DNA of 64,000 nucleotides from Monosporascus cannonballus (taxonomy: Eukaryota; Ascomycota; Sordariomycetes; Xylariales), in assembly GCA_004154925.1 (NCBI GenBank), contig QJNS01000284.1:30231-94230 (forward strand), in the 5' to 3' direction. A program made the translations under genes and the position numbers. The first letter of the stretch is position 1. Each line of letters starts with the position of its first letter. Below the pieces are notes generated by a model. That model had not been told where the DNA came from, did no database searches, and saw only the letters and a list, made by a program, of their open reading frames with translations. Of this stretch, positions 1-13,789 are shown piece after piece.

Positions 1-3000
1 GGCTTAAATATATTAATATTTATAATTTACGCTTTATTTTTTTTATTTATATATATTAATTTACGTATATAATAATTATTAATAATATTATAAAAATAAT
101 TATGAAATATGGCTGTTTTCGTTAAATTGGCGGCTTAATTAAATATAATTATAAAGTAAAAATCCGGCATTTTAATATTAATCGTTCCGAAATTGATATT
201 ATTATTTTTCTTATATTTAAAGGTTAACGTTCGAATTAAAATATTTAAATTTTTTAATAATTAATATATTCGGGTTATTAAATAATATTTTTTTAATTTA
301 ATTTAATAATTTACGTTTTATTATTAAAATTATTATTTATATTAATAATAAGGCGAAAATTATAAATATTTATAATTATTTAATTAGAATTATAATAAAC
401 CGGGGGTATTTATTAAAGGTTATAAAAAATATTATTAAGTTTTATAATTCCGAAATATTTTACGGATATTTAATTAATATATGTAATAATTTAAAATAAT
501 TAAATAATTTTATCCGTACCGTCGTATTTATTATTATTTTTAAATTAAATTTAGATATTCCGGATCTTAATTAAATAATATAATAAAATATATCGTAAAA
601 TTTTCCGATTAAAAATTTATAATAATAATTCGGTTAAACGATTCGTAATTATAAATAATTAAATATAATTAATTATAAATAAATTATATTATTTATGCCT
701 TATTGAATATTTAATAAATATAAAATTAAATTATTTATTTTTAAAAAAATTAAAATAACAAAAATAATTTAAGTTTCGTAAGCCAAAAACCATATTATTT
801 ATAAAAATATAAAAATTATAATAAAACATAATATAACGGATTTAAATAATAAAAAAATAATACGTAATTTATTATAAATAATTTGGATTAAAACGAAATA
901 ATTATCGAATTTTAATTTTAATTTTTGGCCGGTTAAAATATTATCCGTAAATTTCCGAAATAAAATAATTTTAATATATAATACCGGAAAAAAATAAGGC
1001 CTTAATAATATGCGTTATTTAACGGCAAATATATACGTAAAACGGTTTTGGCATATTTAAAAAAAACGAAATTATTATATTAAAAAAAACCGTAATAACT
1101 TAATTCCGGCTGAACTTTATTATAATATATATATATTTAATTTCTTTTATATATTTAAACTTTTAAATTCGAAAATATTTGCGTAAAAATAAATATAAGC
1201 CGGTTCGATAAAGGTAATTAGTTAGGAAAAAAATAAAATCTTAATATAAACGACGGACGAACGAATTATTTTTTACGCAGTTATTTCCGTTTAATAATAA
1301 AAAGGCAAAATAAATATTTATTTTTATTAAATTCAAATAATTTATATTTAATAAATTTTTAAATAAATTAAATAAAATTAAAGATTTATATTTAATTTAA
1401 AATATAATTAAATTAATTAAGGCGGTTCCTAATTTTAATAAATAATAATATTAAGATATTTTGAAAAACCGTTTATTTTCTGTATTATATATAATATGCG
1501 AAAAAGCTATACTTTCGATTTTACAAAAAATATAAGTAATTTTTCGTAAATAACGGAATTTGCTTAATCGGAAATAACGGTATTATATCCTTATGCCGTA
1601 AACCGATCCATATAAATTACGGATTATTATTACGTTATAAACTTAATAAATATCGGAAAAAATTATAAGGCCGCCTTAAATTACGTCCCGTCCTAATTAA
1701 AATATACCGTATATAATTATTCGGTTTAAATTAATAATTAACGGTTTAACGGTAATCTTAATAATTCAAATATTAAATCGGCATATAGTTTATACGCTTT
1801 TACAACTTAAAATCGTAATTTCGGTTATGGTAATACTTATATTTATACGCGTAATTCGTAAGGTATTAAATAATCTTAATTAGGAATTTACTTTATCCCC
1901 TTTATTTATTATGTCGGCGCAAAACTTATTATTTTTAAATATTTTTAACTTTTTAATCTTATTTTTATTATTATATCCATATTCGTATAATTCGTTTACT
2001 TTTATATCGTTACCGGAATTGCCGGCGTTGCCAAAACGTAATAATTTGCAATTTAACATTATAAATAATATATCGGAAAAAAATCAAAATAATAATTTTT
2101 ATCGAAATTAAAAAGTTATACGTTAAAAATAAATGGTATTTATCGGATAATAATATTAGTAATAAATTAAAGGATAATTACGATATTAGGTTAAAAAGCA
2201 AAAAACGAAATTCCGCCGGTTTTAATTAAGGCCGATAACAAAAAACGCGTTTAATTTTAACGTAACGTTACGGTTATAAAACGTAATAATTATAAATATT
2301 TATATAATATTAATAAAAACTATTAATATATTATTTACTTATTAAATTTATTATTTTTATTAATTTTTAATTGGTTAAATTTTATACAGAATATTAATTC
2401 GTCCTGATCCGGATTAATTATATGCCGTAATAAATATGTAATAAATTTTTTTAATTAAAAAATTAACAAAATTTTATATTACGTAATTCTAATTATAATA
2501 TATTGCGGTTATTAGCAAATTATCCTTTTAATTTTTAATCCGTAATTTATAATGCCGAATTAAAATTTTCTAAATCTTATTTTTTTAATTTCTTTTTCGA
2601 ATTTGTTATATTAATTTTTGAAATATTTTTATCCCTTTTAACTTTCAAGGTATTTTGGTTCGGGTCGAATAATTAGGATAAATAATTAATTATACGGATA
2701 AATAAATAATATAAATAATTTTTCGTTAATATAAAAAAAGTTATTTTTTATTATTAATATAGTTATTCCGGCGTCCGCTTTTTTTAAATACTAATTCGAA
2801 ATATTTAAAATCCCGGATTTATAATAAATCCTTATTAATTACATTTTATAAGCTTATTCTTTTGCAATTAGAATTAATATCTGTCGATATACGATTTTAA
2901 TTAGTATTTTTCGAAGCCGCCCGTATATTTTATTATTATTTTGTTGGAAATTTTGGTAATTATTTCTTTTTCGAATTAGGGTTTTTTAATTCCCTTAATA

Positions 3001-3972
3001 AAGCTCGACGGCCGGATCTAGTTTTTTTTCCCTTACCGCGTTTTCCCTTTGTCGGCATAACTAAGTCCCCGGCTAGTTTTAAGGATTCCTTTGTTTTTTC
3101 CCTTGCTGGTTCTAGGAATTCCTTTGTATTAAAATTTTATATAAATATAGTAATAGTCGGATATTCCGGATAACCGCCGAAATCCTTAGTATTAATACCG
3201 AATATACCGCGGTACCTCAGAATCCAATTTTTGTATAAAACTATTTACTTAATAATTAATTACGTATAATTACGAATTTTCTTTTCGTTTACTATTATGA
3301 AAATAACGTTTATATAATATATACTATAGGATATATCGCGGTTTTATATTTTTTTTTAATTAAAATCATAAGATTATTATACCTTTAATATTATTTATAT
3401 TATGTAAATTATTATAAATTATAAATTCCCGAAAATGATTAACGGTACGAATTATATGGTTTTTTAAAAATATACGCCGGTTAAATCTGTAATATAAAGA
3501 ATGTTTATTTTGCGGTTTTAAAGATTTATTATTTAATAATCCTTATTATTCGTATTAATAATTTTATTATTATATTTTAATATAAAAAAAACGAATAATA
3601 TTATATATTATTTAATAAATTTTTTAAGGTTTAATAAAAATAAAATTTAAATGTTGTTAAAATATATAAATATATTTTTTTTAACTTTTTATAAGTTATG
3701 TATATGTAATCGAAATCCCGGAATATTTATTTATATATTATTCCGATATTATCGTAAGTAAAATATACGTTAATATATATATAACGGTAAATAACTTACG
3801 TTTTTTGGTATATAATAATAAAATTTATTTTATAAAAACTTTACGGTATTAATATTTTATTAAATAATCGTTTGGCTTAAAGAAAACTTATTTTGTAAAT
3901 TGGGGCAAAGTTTAAAAAACAGTATATATACCAAAAAATAAAATACGGAAAATAACGCCGTAATTGATATAA
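1..3972. other. AT-rich RIP-degraded block, no recognisable gene
   Basis: The stretch is extremely AT-rich, with C found mainly in CpG and almost no CpA, which is the RIP pattern. Short readable runs exist: a plus-strand frame around 1620-1860, a stop-free plus frame at 1911-2111, and a lysine/arginine-rich minus frame around 2950-3130. None shows a domain I can name. It is probably repeat relic. It is the left flank of element A and ends in the TTTGT target site (3973-3977). Confidence 0.6.
3801..3938. repeat. 14-bp perfect inverted repeat pair
   Basis: TTTTTTGGTATATA at 3801-3814 is the exact reverse complement of 3925-3938. In DNA this AT-rich it may be chance, but the GG/CC core makes it slightly better than background. 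Confidence 0.35.
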
Positions 3973-3977
3973 TTTGT

Positions 3978-4183
3978 TGTAAGATAATGGACAGCTGTGA
4001 ACTGGGTGAGGTAATCTCCGACCAATCGTAAAGCAGATTTTAAAAAGTGAATGTATTAGGTTATTTCTATCTGGCGTTTCTTATTAGCTGCCAGATAATG
4101 GATTTATATTAATAAGTGGGTCGGTGGCTGATCGGTAACTGGTCGGTTACCAGCCTTATCCTTATAAAGGCTATATTCTTATA
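3978..4183 (-). repeat. Element A 3' LTR
   Basis: It pairs with 11196-11401. On the minus-strand element this is the 3' LTR, because the polypurine tract lies next to it at 4184-4200. The copies differ mainly by C/T and G/A changes, as RIP would produce. Confidence 0.92.
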
Positions 4184-4200
4184 ATTATTTCCCTTTTTTA
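4184..4200 (-). promoter_or_regulatory. Element A polypurine tract
   Basis: Read on the minus strand, this is TAAAAAAGGGAAATAAT directly against the LTR. It is the expected primer site for plus-strand DNA synthesis and fixes the element's orientation. Confidence 0.75.
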
Positions 4201-4389
4201 AGTTATTAATCCTTATTAATATTATTATTAATTTAATATAACGCGTTTTGTAAATCTAATTATGTATATTTGCCGATAATTTACCGTTATATTATGTTAT
4301 AAATGGTTGCCGTAATAATAAATACGTACCATATTGCGTAATTAATTATATTCCGCCCAGTTCCTTATTATAATCCGTTTTTAACCCTA

Positions 4390-5640
4390 CCTTATTTACC
4401 TTTTTTTTTTTTTTTCCCTTTCGCGCCTATATTTCCATTTTTTTTACGTACGCGTTCCGTTCGGTTTTGCCTTTTTCTTTATTTTTTTTCGCTTTTTCCA
4501 TTTATTCTGCATATTATCTCCGTTCGTTATATCTTTTTTTCGTAAAAAGTTCCAAAAAAATAATACTTTGATATTAAGGAGGACTGGGATTTTTTCTAGC
4601 GTTATCCTTTTAATGCCGATGATAAAATAGATATTAATTATATTATAGGCCGCAATAAGCCGTATTATGTTTACGTAATATAACGTTATTTCGATTACCG
4701 TACGGTTTACGTTTAAATTCCGGATACCTTAAATTACGTTATAACCAATTATTATTATAAGATTTTTCGTACGGTAAATAATTATTCTTAATATTATTAA
4801 TATTATTATTTGATTTCCGTTTAAATTCCGATCGTTCTTAAAGGTACCGCCTAAACGGTTTTTTAATTCGGCACCGATAATTAGGAGTTAATCGACGAAT
4901 TCGAGAAAATTCGTATTACGGGTACCTAATACGAACATTCCAACGTAATTACGGTCGGTCGTCGATTCGACATCCTTTGCAAAACTGAGCTCGCCCTTAA
5001 TACGGTTATTATTAAGGAATATCGTTTTTTTAATATAACTAAGGTTAATTTCCGATCGTCCGTTATAACTGCGGAAATCCAGTTTTAATACTGTTTTATA
5101 GGTTTGCAAATTTAAATTCTTTTTATAAATATTACGGTCCTTTTTTTATTATTCCATAATTAATTTCCGATTAAGTACAATTTTAAGGTACCCCCATAAA
5201 TAAAATAATTTTCGAAAGCCGTTATATCATTATATTCCTTACTTATAAGCATTTTCCATCCGTTTTCCAATACTTTAATAAAATTTTGATACTTATTAAA
5301 AATTATAATTAAAAAACGGCTTTACCCAGCAAAACTATTACCAAACCTAAATACGTTAAGCGTTTTAAGAACGGCGCCTTATTTCCGATTAATAACAAAT
5401 TGTATTCCGGTTATTTAAATCTTACTTTTCGTAAAAAATAAAATATTCTTAAATTTTTTCCGGGTTTTACGCCTAATAAATTTAATAAATATGCCCGTTT
5501 TTTGCTATCGTATATTTTCCGATTACTCTCCGATATTCTTATATTAATTTCCTTAATATATTTACCAAAAATTAATTAACGTAAAACTTAATAATTAAAC
5601 GCGAAATTTTATTTTCGAAATAAAAATTTAATTTTTTTTA
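4390..5640 (-). pseudogene. Element A downstream ORF of unknown function
   Basis: This lies between the chromodomain end of pol and the 3' LTR, on the same strand as gag-pol. Two overlapping minus-strand frames read well. One runs from about 5600 to 5110 and includes the run AYLLNLLGVKPGKN. The other runs from about 5190 to 4390, with a stop-free 73-codon block at 4888-5109 and a strongly lysine/arginine-rich C-terminus near 4400-4530. Interruptions are TAA/TAG codons that RIP explains. I do not recognise a family. The position is where some LTR elements carry env-like or captured genes, but no signal peptide or membrane segment stands out. One of the two frames may be accidental. Confidence 0.5.
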
Positions 5641-5879
5641 CGTTATTTATAAATTTCCAGTTAATATATGATAAAGTAATTATTTGTTAAAAGTTTAAAA
5701 ATAATTATGTAATTAAATAATACTTTAATATTAATATTTTAATTCTATTTAAAATTATTTTTTGTAATTTTTGTAATTATTAAGTAATTAATTTCTGATT
5801 AGGTTATTATTACTTTACGGTTTTTGGGTCGTTCTATATCTTATATACGTATTTAACTTTTTTTTCGTAACGTTATAAT

Positions 5880-8800
5880 ATTTTAAATACGTATTCGAAA
5901 TATTTTCGGGGCTTCTACGTATTGTATTCGGCAGGCCAGTTTTCCCATTTAATTAGGTATTTGCGTTACCTCCGGTTAGCTTAATAACGGACGATATCCT
6001 TTATTACCTATTTTTCTTATTCCTTTATCAGGTCTGGCAACGCCATCTGGACGTCGTCCGGTTTCCAATTATGCCATAGTTTTAATAAGGATACTGGAAA
6101 TATATTATGTATCCGTTAATATTTAAAAAAAAGGATTATTTTGTACATTTAGGAACCTATTTACTTTTTAGTTAAAACTCGGATGTAAATAAATATAAAC
6201 TTTTTATTTTTAAATTTAAAGTTTTTAATCGATAAATTTACTTATTATTTTAATTAAAATTTTATAAACGTATAACGTTAATTATAATATTTCTTCTAGG
6301 TTGCCGTTATTTTTTTCTAATATTCGTATATTATTTGACAAATAACCGCCATTTTTTTAAAACGCCTTTTAATTCCTTATACCTATTTTTTAAACCTTTA
6401 TAAAAAATATTTTATTATTTTTAAATATTATTTATATAAAGTTTCGAACGGAAAACGGCTAATAAACGCATTTTGCGTATTATTATATATAAATCCCGTA
6501 TTTTATAATAATTTTATCCTATTATCTTAATATTTATTAACGTAATTACGGAAGTAATATTTTAAGATTTAATAAATACGTTCCATTTACTTATTAATTT
6601 ACAAATAATAAATAATCGATATTCGCCATTTTACATCTTATTTTTTGTAAAATTTTGCCCAGAATTAATTCGTTAATAACTTATTTTTATCGTTAATAAT
6701 TCCGGTTGGCGTACCGAATTTATACTTAACCTTGTCGTAAAATAATCGGGCTAATTCGGTTACAATTAAGGTTTTAACCATAAGAATAAATAATCCTAAT
6801 TTCGTAAAACGGTCGACGATCACTAAAATTACGTCGTACTTTAGCCCGTTTAAACCTAGGCTTTTGGGAAATCCCGTAATAAAATCTAACGAAATTTCTT
6901 GAAAAAGTTACTTAAGTAATGGCAAAGGCTATAATTATCTATATAATTTATGGCATAACTTTATTATACCCTGGTAATTCGGATATTGCTTAATATATAT
7001 TCGAATATCGTTCGCCATATTTTCCCAGTAAAACTTTTTAATTATTAATTTTAACGTACGGATATATCTTATATATTTTGCCCTTAAATTATTATGGTAT
7101 TAATTAATTAATTATTTTTATAAAACGCCTTATAATAAAATTACGAATTTATTTCGATAATATAAAACCTTATTTAAATACAAACAATATCTTCTTTTTA
7201 TTCCGGCTTAACGTTTAATTATTCGTATTAACTTTATAATATTTAAATCCTTGATTTGCAATTTTCGAACCTAATCGTAAAATTATTAAGAAATTTTCGA
7301 TTAAAATGCCGTTTTGTTCTTAAATAATTTTTTTGCTAAAGGACGTAAAACGTATTAATTATAAATAATAACTTTAATATTAATTTCGTTTTTCTTAAAT
7401 TCCTCGGAATTCGATTATAATACGGTTAAAATTTATAATTATTATTATTTAATCGTTAATCGTATTATTATTATAATTCGTACTTATATTGTTATTTATA
7501 AACGATAAGTTCGGCAAATATATAATTCCTTATTTTCCCTTTCTTTTTAAAAGTTTTTTACGATCGTATAACGAAGGTTTTCCGCTTTTTTTACGCGGAT
7601 AATAATTACCTGAACTTTCGCTACCTAAAATCTATTTAAAAATTTTATAATAAACGAATTTTACGTTATTTTTATAAGGCCTTTTACCCTTTTATAATGC
7701 TTTAAATCACGCTGTATATTTGCGACCGTTTTCCGTACGTTTTCCGGCATATTATTCGTAAATCCGAATTTCTTAAATAACGTAAAAATCACGTTTTTAT
7801 ACGTAATTTTCCCTAATATATAATCCGGGCGTTTAAATAATTTATTTGCCGGGTTAACAACGTCCAGTCGGTATTAAATTTTAAAATTAAATTACGTAAG
7901 GCGGTAAACCTATTAAGTTAATTTCCCCTTAAGGTTACGCGCCGGCGCCTTTATTATATCTTTTAGCATTATGTAATTAATAAATATTAAAAAAAAATTT
8001 CCGTATCCTTAAGGTAGTATCGCTAATATTTTAAGTTTTTTATAATCGCCAATAATTTCTATTACCTTATAACCTATCGCTTTTCGGTTAGATTTAATTT
8101 TCGCAACCAGTATACGACTAGGCGTTTATATTTTCCGTATTTCTATAAAAATATCCCTAATATGGCTTTTACCGAAACGTCTATTTTAACCCTGGTATTT
8201 TTGGCGTTATCCTAATATCGGAAAATGATCGCCAATTAAAAAATATCTTTTAAATTTCGGAACGCCCTTTTAGCCTTTTCGAGTTATTTAAATTCTGTTA
8301 TTTTACTTTTGCCTTACGTCCTTTTTAAAAGCTTAATAATAGGTTCGGTAATATACAAATAATAAACGATAAATTTCAGATAAAAATTTGCGAATCCCAA
8401 AAATACTTGAATATTATAAATTAATTTTGGTTTTGGTTACGTTTCGATAATATCGACTTATTGGCGGTCCATTTCCAAATTATCGGTACTAATTACAAAT
8501 CCTAAAAATTTTATTTTTTTTTTGAAAAATTCGCATTTAAACGTTTTAGCAAATAATTAATATTATAATAACCGTTCGTAAACTAATTAAAAATATTTCG
8601 CATATTTCTTTTCGTTATCCAAATAAATTATTATATTATTTAGATATATTACATATATATAATTAATAAATCCAGTTAATACCCCATATATATAAGCTTG
8701 GAACGTAATTAACGCATTAATAAAATTAAATAATATGACCGTATATTCGAACTGCCCGTATTACGTTCGAAAAACAATTTTTTACTAATTACCTTTTTTA

Positions 8801-9720
8801 ATTTTAATACGATAATAAACATTTTTAAAATTAATTTTCGAAAATATATTAATTAACCTTAGGCGATTTATCACTTTTAAAATTAAAGGTAAAAAATATC
8901 GGTTTTTTATCGTTATCCGATTTAACCCCTTATAATCGACATATAATCGGAAATTGCCGTTTTTTTAAACATAAATAATATTAATGCCTTTACGTCCGTT
9001 TTGGAATAACGTATCCGGCCTACCTTTAGGTTTTTTAAAATATATTTTTTAAATACCTTTTTAGGCTTTCAAAATAAGGTAAATTAGGCCGAATAAAGGC
9101 GTTTTCCCTAGGATTAAATTTATTATATATTTTGCCCTTAATCGTTAAAATATTTTTTGGCTATTTTTTCGGAATATACTCGCCGGAAATTCTTTAAGTA
9201 TATAAGAAGGTTAATTATTTTTTATTCTTATTATTCCCCAAATTCCGGGATATCTAATTTTTCGGCTAAATTTATTGAATTAACAATATAAATTTGTTTA
9301 CCGGAAAATATTAGGTTTATAATTTTCTGTTTATCGACCTTTTATAATAATCCGTATAATTATTAATATATAATTATATTTAACAAAATCCTTAATTTAT
9401 GTATTCCGAATCTAGATAATAAAAAATCGGGCGTTTTCCGATCGTAACATATTACAAAATAAATTTGCTTAAACTTTCGTTCGATTTTATTATTATTTAT
9501 TATGCTAATAAGAATTTCGTAAGTTTTATAATATTTAATATACGCGCCGTTAATGCCGATAAAACTTAAAATATTTACGGAAATTAATTAGAGGTTAAAT
9601 TTTCTCGTTAACTTTCTGCTTATAATATTTACTTATGCTCCGGTATCCATATCCATTTATACCGCCATATCCCCCGTATTTCTTTTGATAAATGCCTTTT
9701 TTTTAAAAAGCGGCTTTATT
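5880..9720 (-). pseudogene. Element A pol (PR-RT-RH-IN-chromodomain), broken
   Basis: Minus-strand relic of a Ty3/Gypsy polyprotein that would copy the element's RNA and integrate the DNA. The protease active site DTGA is intact at 9636-9647. The RT catalytic box reads YLNN at 8635-8646, where YLDD is expected, with both Asp codons changed to Asn by G-to-A mutation. The integrase core is unusually well preserved at about 6735-6895: it reads SLDFITGFP and then YDVILVIVDRFTKL without a stop. A chromodomain follows at about 5889-5965 (YLIKWENWPAEYNT, then a stop where Trp is expected). Other domains are inferred from order. Many in-frame TAA/TAG codons make it non-functional. Confidence 0.85.
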
Positions 9721-9899
9721 CCGACCGTTTTGTAATTATCAGCCGAAATAGATTAAATATATGCGCTTATTCCGGCTCCTTTTTTAGGTTTACGTTTGGG
9801 GATTAATTTAATTTATCGTTATATATTATAACGTTTTATACGGCTTTCGAAAGTTAATTTCCGTATAGCCGGGATAATAAAGTTTTCGTATCCCTTTTT

Positions 9900-11150
9900 A
9901 ATTTATAATTTACGTTTTTATAACCTGGTTTCCCATAATTATAATATTTAAATAAGCCTTAATAAAAATTAAAGGTGTTAAATTATACGGATTTATTCCG
10001 ATCGGAATTAAATCGGCGATTATTTGCCTTCCGAATATAAAAATGCCCGCGGTCTTTATTATTTTTATATAACGCTTTTAATTTGTTCTGGGGATTTTTT
10101 TTAAAGGCATTAAAATAAAATCGTTTATTTTTATTAATACTTTTGGCAGAAAATAATCGGTTTTTTTTGCCTTTTTCCAAACATCTTAATAACGCTTTAA
10201 CTTATTGACTACATTATTAACTTATTTCAGTTTAACGTTTTTTCGTAACAAAGTATTTCGTAACCTTAATATTAATTTGTAAAAGTAATTAAAAACAAAA
10301 CGTTTATTATCCCATTTATTTTTCGGGTTAAAAACATTCGCAAATTTTATTTTATAAATTAGAAATTTTTATTTAATGTAAAAGTTTAACGGCAATTAAT
10401 CGAATTATTATTGTAATTTTATAAATTATTCCTTATATTCCCTATTAAAAAGGTTAGGATTTATGTAACCTTTCTTTATAAAAATCCATAAATTTTCCAT
10501 TTTCAATTTTTTTCGTAATTAAAATACTTAAACGTAATACGGTATAATTATTATACATTCGTAATAAAAACGTCTATATGGCCCATAACCCATTAAATAT
10601 AAGTAAAAGCATTTCGCTTTGGCTTTTCGGCGTAAGCTTCCGTAATAATTTTTATTTAATTTTTTTTATTTCTAATCGACGTACGTTCGGAAAGTTTCGG
10701 GTAATTATAATATAATATTTGCTTATCGCCCTTAAGCTTTTATAACGATATCGTAATTAATTTATAAAAGTTTACTTTTTTAATTTATATTATTATTTAT
10801 TATTTGACCAGTTATTAAAATAATTCCGAATATTATTCGTTTTATTAATAAATAATTTCCAAAATCTGTTTATTATTAAGGGATTTAATCCTTTTTTGCT
10901 TTAAATTCCGGGACGCGTTCGTTATATTACGTCCGTTTTCCGACCGTTTAGCTGACGGTTATCAAAATACGTTCTTATTATATATGTAAGGGGATTTAAA
11001 ATCCCGAGGACCATGATTTTTTACCCGTTAAGGTTCCGTTATAAGTTTTTTCGCCTGTTCCCGTACCGTAATCGATCGTTCGTCAGTTAGGTTCCGATTG
11101 GCGGTTTTTTCGACTAATAACCTAAGTTCGTTTTGCAGTCGGCAAGCTTT
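9900..11150 (-). pseudogene. Element A gag, broken
   Basis: A retroviral-type zinc knuckle relic sits at about 9917-9952. It reads KYYNYGKPGYK, where the Cys and His codons have become Tyr (TGT to TAT, CAT to TAT), exactly as RIP on the opposite strand predicts. Upstream, 9983-10180 stays open for 65 codons and is rich in Lys, Arg and Asn, the usual basic linker before a CCHC knuckle. The N-terminal half towards the 5' LTR is only weakly readable, so the start is not determined. Confidence 0.75.
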
Positions 11151-11195
11151 GCGTCTGGTAATTATCGCGTTATCCTTTATAATAAATAGAAAAAT

Positions 11196-11401
11196 TGTAA
11201 GATAATAAATAACTATAAGCTGGGTAAGGTGATTTCCAACCAGTTATAAAGCAGATTCCAAAAAGTAAATATATTAAGTTATTTTTATCTAGCGTTTTTT
11301 ACTAACTGCCAGATGGTGGATTTATATTAGTAAATAGGTTAGTGGCTGATCGGTGGCTGGTCGGCTACCAGTGTCATCCTCATAAGGGCTGTATTCTTAC
11401 A
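11196..11401 (-). repeat. Element A 5' LTR
   Basis: Direct partner of 3978-4183 and the less mutated of the two. Its termini TGTAAGAT and TTCTTACA are intact. It is followed by target duplication TTTGT at 11402-11406. Confidence 0.92.
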
Positions 11402-11406
11402 TTTGT

Positions 11407-13780
11407 ATCAAAAGCTAATTTAACTTTATTACGATCTTTATATATGTTTTAATTTTTTGCTAAGTCGCTATATATTTTCTGAATACGATTACCGCATTTT
11501 GTTTTATTAAACGGCGGTAATATTATTATAATAATTGCATAATATTAAATATATATAAATAAGCAGTTATAATTAGGAAATTTAATGATATTATAAGTTT
11601 ACCGATATAAATTCGGCCTAATTAAAATTAAAAATATAAAGAAAAATGTAAAATATGGTAAATAAAATAAAGTTCGTATATTAAATAATTACCGAATATA
11701 TTATTAATATAAGTACGAAATATGTAAGGATTTATAATATATAAATAAAACTTATAAATAATTAATAAATTATGAAAATATTTTAAGGTAATATATATAA
11801 TTAAAATTAAAATATATATAAATTTTAGGATTATATAATTATAAATATATAAATTATTAGGTAAAAATAAAAAAATTAACGTTATTGTTTTATATAACGA
11901 AATAATAATATATAAAGTTTATATTTTATTACAAATTTCTTAATATAATTTATAAAATTATTTTAATTAAATATATATTAAATATAATTATTATAATTAC
12001 TTAAACTATAATTAATATTATTTATTTAACCATAATTTCTTATAATTTTAAATACCTATTATATTTTAATATATAAAATTACGTTATTTACGATATAATA
12101 ATTATTAATTATTTTTTTATTTAATACCCTAAATCCATATTATAATATATATCTTTATATATTTTACGATATTATAAAAGGTAGATAAATTCCTTGCCGA
12201 TATAATAAAGGTAATTTCTGTTATAACTTTCGATAATATATTTTAAATAAACCCAAAAAACCTTATTCGCCCGGTTAAAGGAATTAAATTCGCTAATAAT
12301 ATCCCCGAAAAATAACTTATTTCCGAAAAATAAAGTACCCTTAAAAAATAACCTTAAGGGCGGGTAATAAGATTTTGGATTAAAAGATAGCCGGAATAGG
12401 TACCAGAATAAAAATAATCTGCCCTTAAGGAATAACTTTAAGGACGGGTAATAAAATCCTAAATTAAAAAATAATCGGAACCGGTATTAGAATAATTTGC
12501 AATAAGGCGAAATTAATAACGTAATTCTAATTAGGGCATTTTCGTATTAATTAAGCAATATTTAATTATTTTATAATATAAGATATTCTTTACAGAAAAT
12601 ACATATTATACGTAACCGATTTTAAATATTAGGTATATGCTATAAGGTTATATTAATATGGCGGAAAATTAAAAAAAAGTAAAAATTTTACGTTTTAGTA
12701 TTAATGCGAATATATATTAATTAGGAAAATCGTACGACTATTAAAAATTTATAAGCTCGGTAATATTACGAAAAACTTATATTACAAATAAAGCCTTTTT
12801 ATTACGGAAAAATACGGCATTTATATAAATATTAAATATTAATAATGTAATTCGAAATATTTTTATAATAATAATTAGCAAAACAAAATTTACGTTATAA
12901 CGAATTATGCCGGCCCTATAAGTTATTAAATTATTAAATTAATTAGGAATTTTTAATTTAATATGATTGTCATAATTTAATAAAAAAATATATAAACCGG
13001 ATATTATATAAATAATACGAAAAAAGGTTTATAACTTTATAAACCGGGCCGTTTGGTTAAAAGATATATATTATATAATTATTTTATAAATATTATAATT
13101 TATCGAATTATATGGGCAATAAATATGCAAATTACGTATAAAAATGCGGCAAGGAATATTTATACGCGATTCCCAAATATTCGGTATTATTATATAGTCC
13201 GAATAAAAATTTCCAAAAAAATTTAAATACAAATATTACGTTTAAAATGAATAAATTTTTAGGATCCGAAAACGTAAAAAAAGTTATTAATGCATAAGTT
13301 ATAATAACGCATAAAAAAAAGTAAAATAAAATGAAAGAATTTTAAAAAATATTTAAAAATATTAATTAATAAGTTAATTATAAACGGAATATATAAGTTA
13401 ATCCGAAAATATATGTTATATTTAACTATAAGCAATATAATATTTTTATATTATTTTATAAAAAATAAAACATTTAAATAAAATATAATTAATTAAAATT
13501 ATACAAATTATAAACTTAATTATTTACATTAATTTCGTTAATAATTATATTATATATCGTATCGTAATATATTATTTTTTTATTTGTAATTTTATTATTA
13601 AAAACAAATACATTATATTAATATAATAATTAAGTAATTATAATAATATATAAAACGATCCCGAAATTAGCTAATTAAGATTACGTAATTAATAAAGTTA
13701 TATTAATATTAAAAATATATTATAAATATTATATTATTCATAAGAAAATATAAAATAATAAAAAATATAAAAAATTATAT
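11407..13780. other. AT-rich RIP block, unclassified repeat relic
   Basis: Right flank of element A. About 12180-13300 reads fairly well on the plus strand if TAA/TAG are allowed as former CAA/CAG, and includes the in-frame repeat at 12338. No conserved domain was recognised. LTRs or inverted repeats that would delimit an element were not found by eye. Confidence 0.5.
12338..12500 (+). repeat. 84-bp tandem duplication, in frame
   Basis: Copy one starts at 12338 and copy two at 12422. Both contain CCCTTAA, AATAAC, TTAAGG, CGGGTAATAA, AGCCGGAA or AATCGGAA, and GGTA then CAGAATAA-like blocks. The period is 84 bp, a multiple of three, and the plus frame reads Asn/Arg/Lys/Gly-rich in both copies. 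This suggests a repeat inside a former protein-coding gene. Confidence 0.6.
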
Positions 13781-13789
13781 TAACGGTTC

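Larger units (their letters stand above)
3978..11401 (-). mobile_element. Element A: Ty3/Gypsy chromovirus, RIP-inactivated, minus strand
   Basis: Two direct copies of a 206-bp LTR (3978-4183 and 11196-11401) start with TGTAAGAT and end with TTCTTAYA, a TG...CA-type terminus with a 7-bp inverted terminus. The 5-bp target duplication TTTGT is intact on both sides (3973-3977 and 11402-11406). The inside reads on the minus strand as gag, protease, RT, integrase and chromodomain, followed by an extra region of about 1.5 kb before the 3' LTR. Many frames are closed by RIP-type stops. Length 7,424 bp. Confidence 0.92.
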
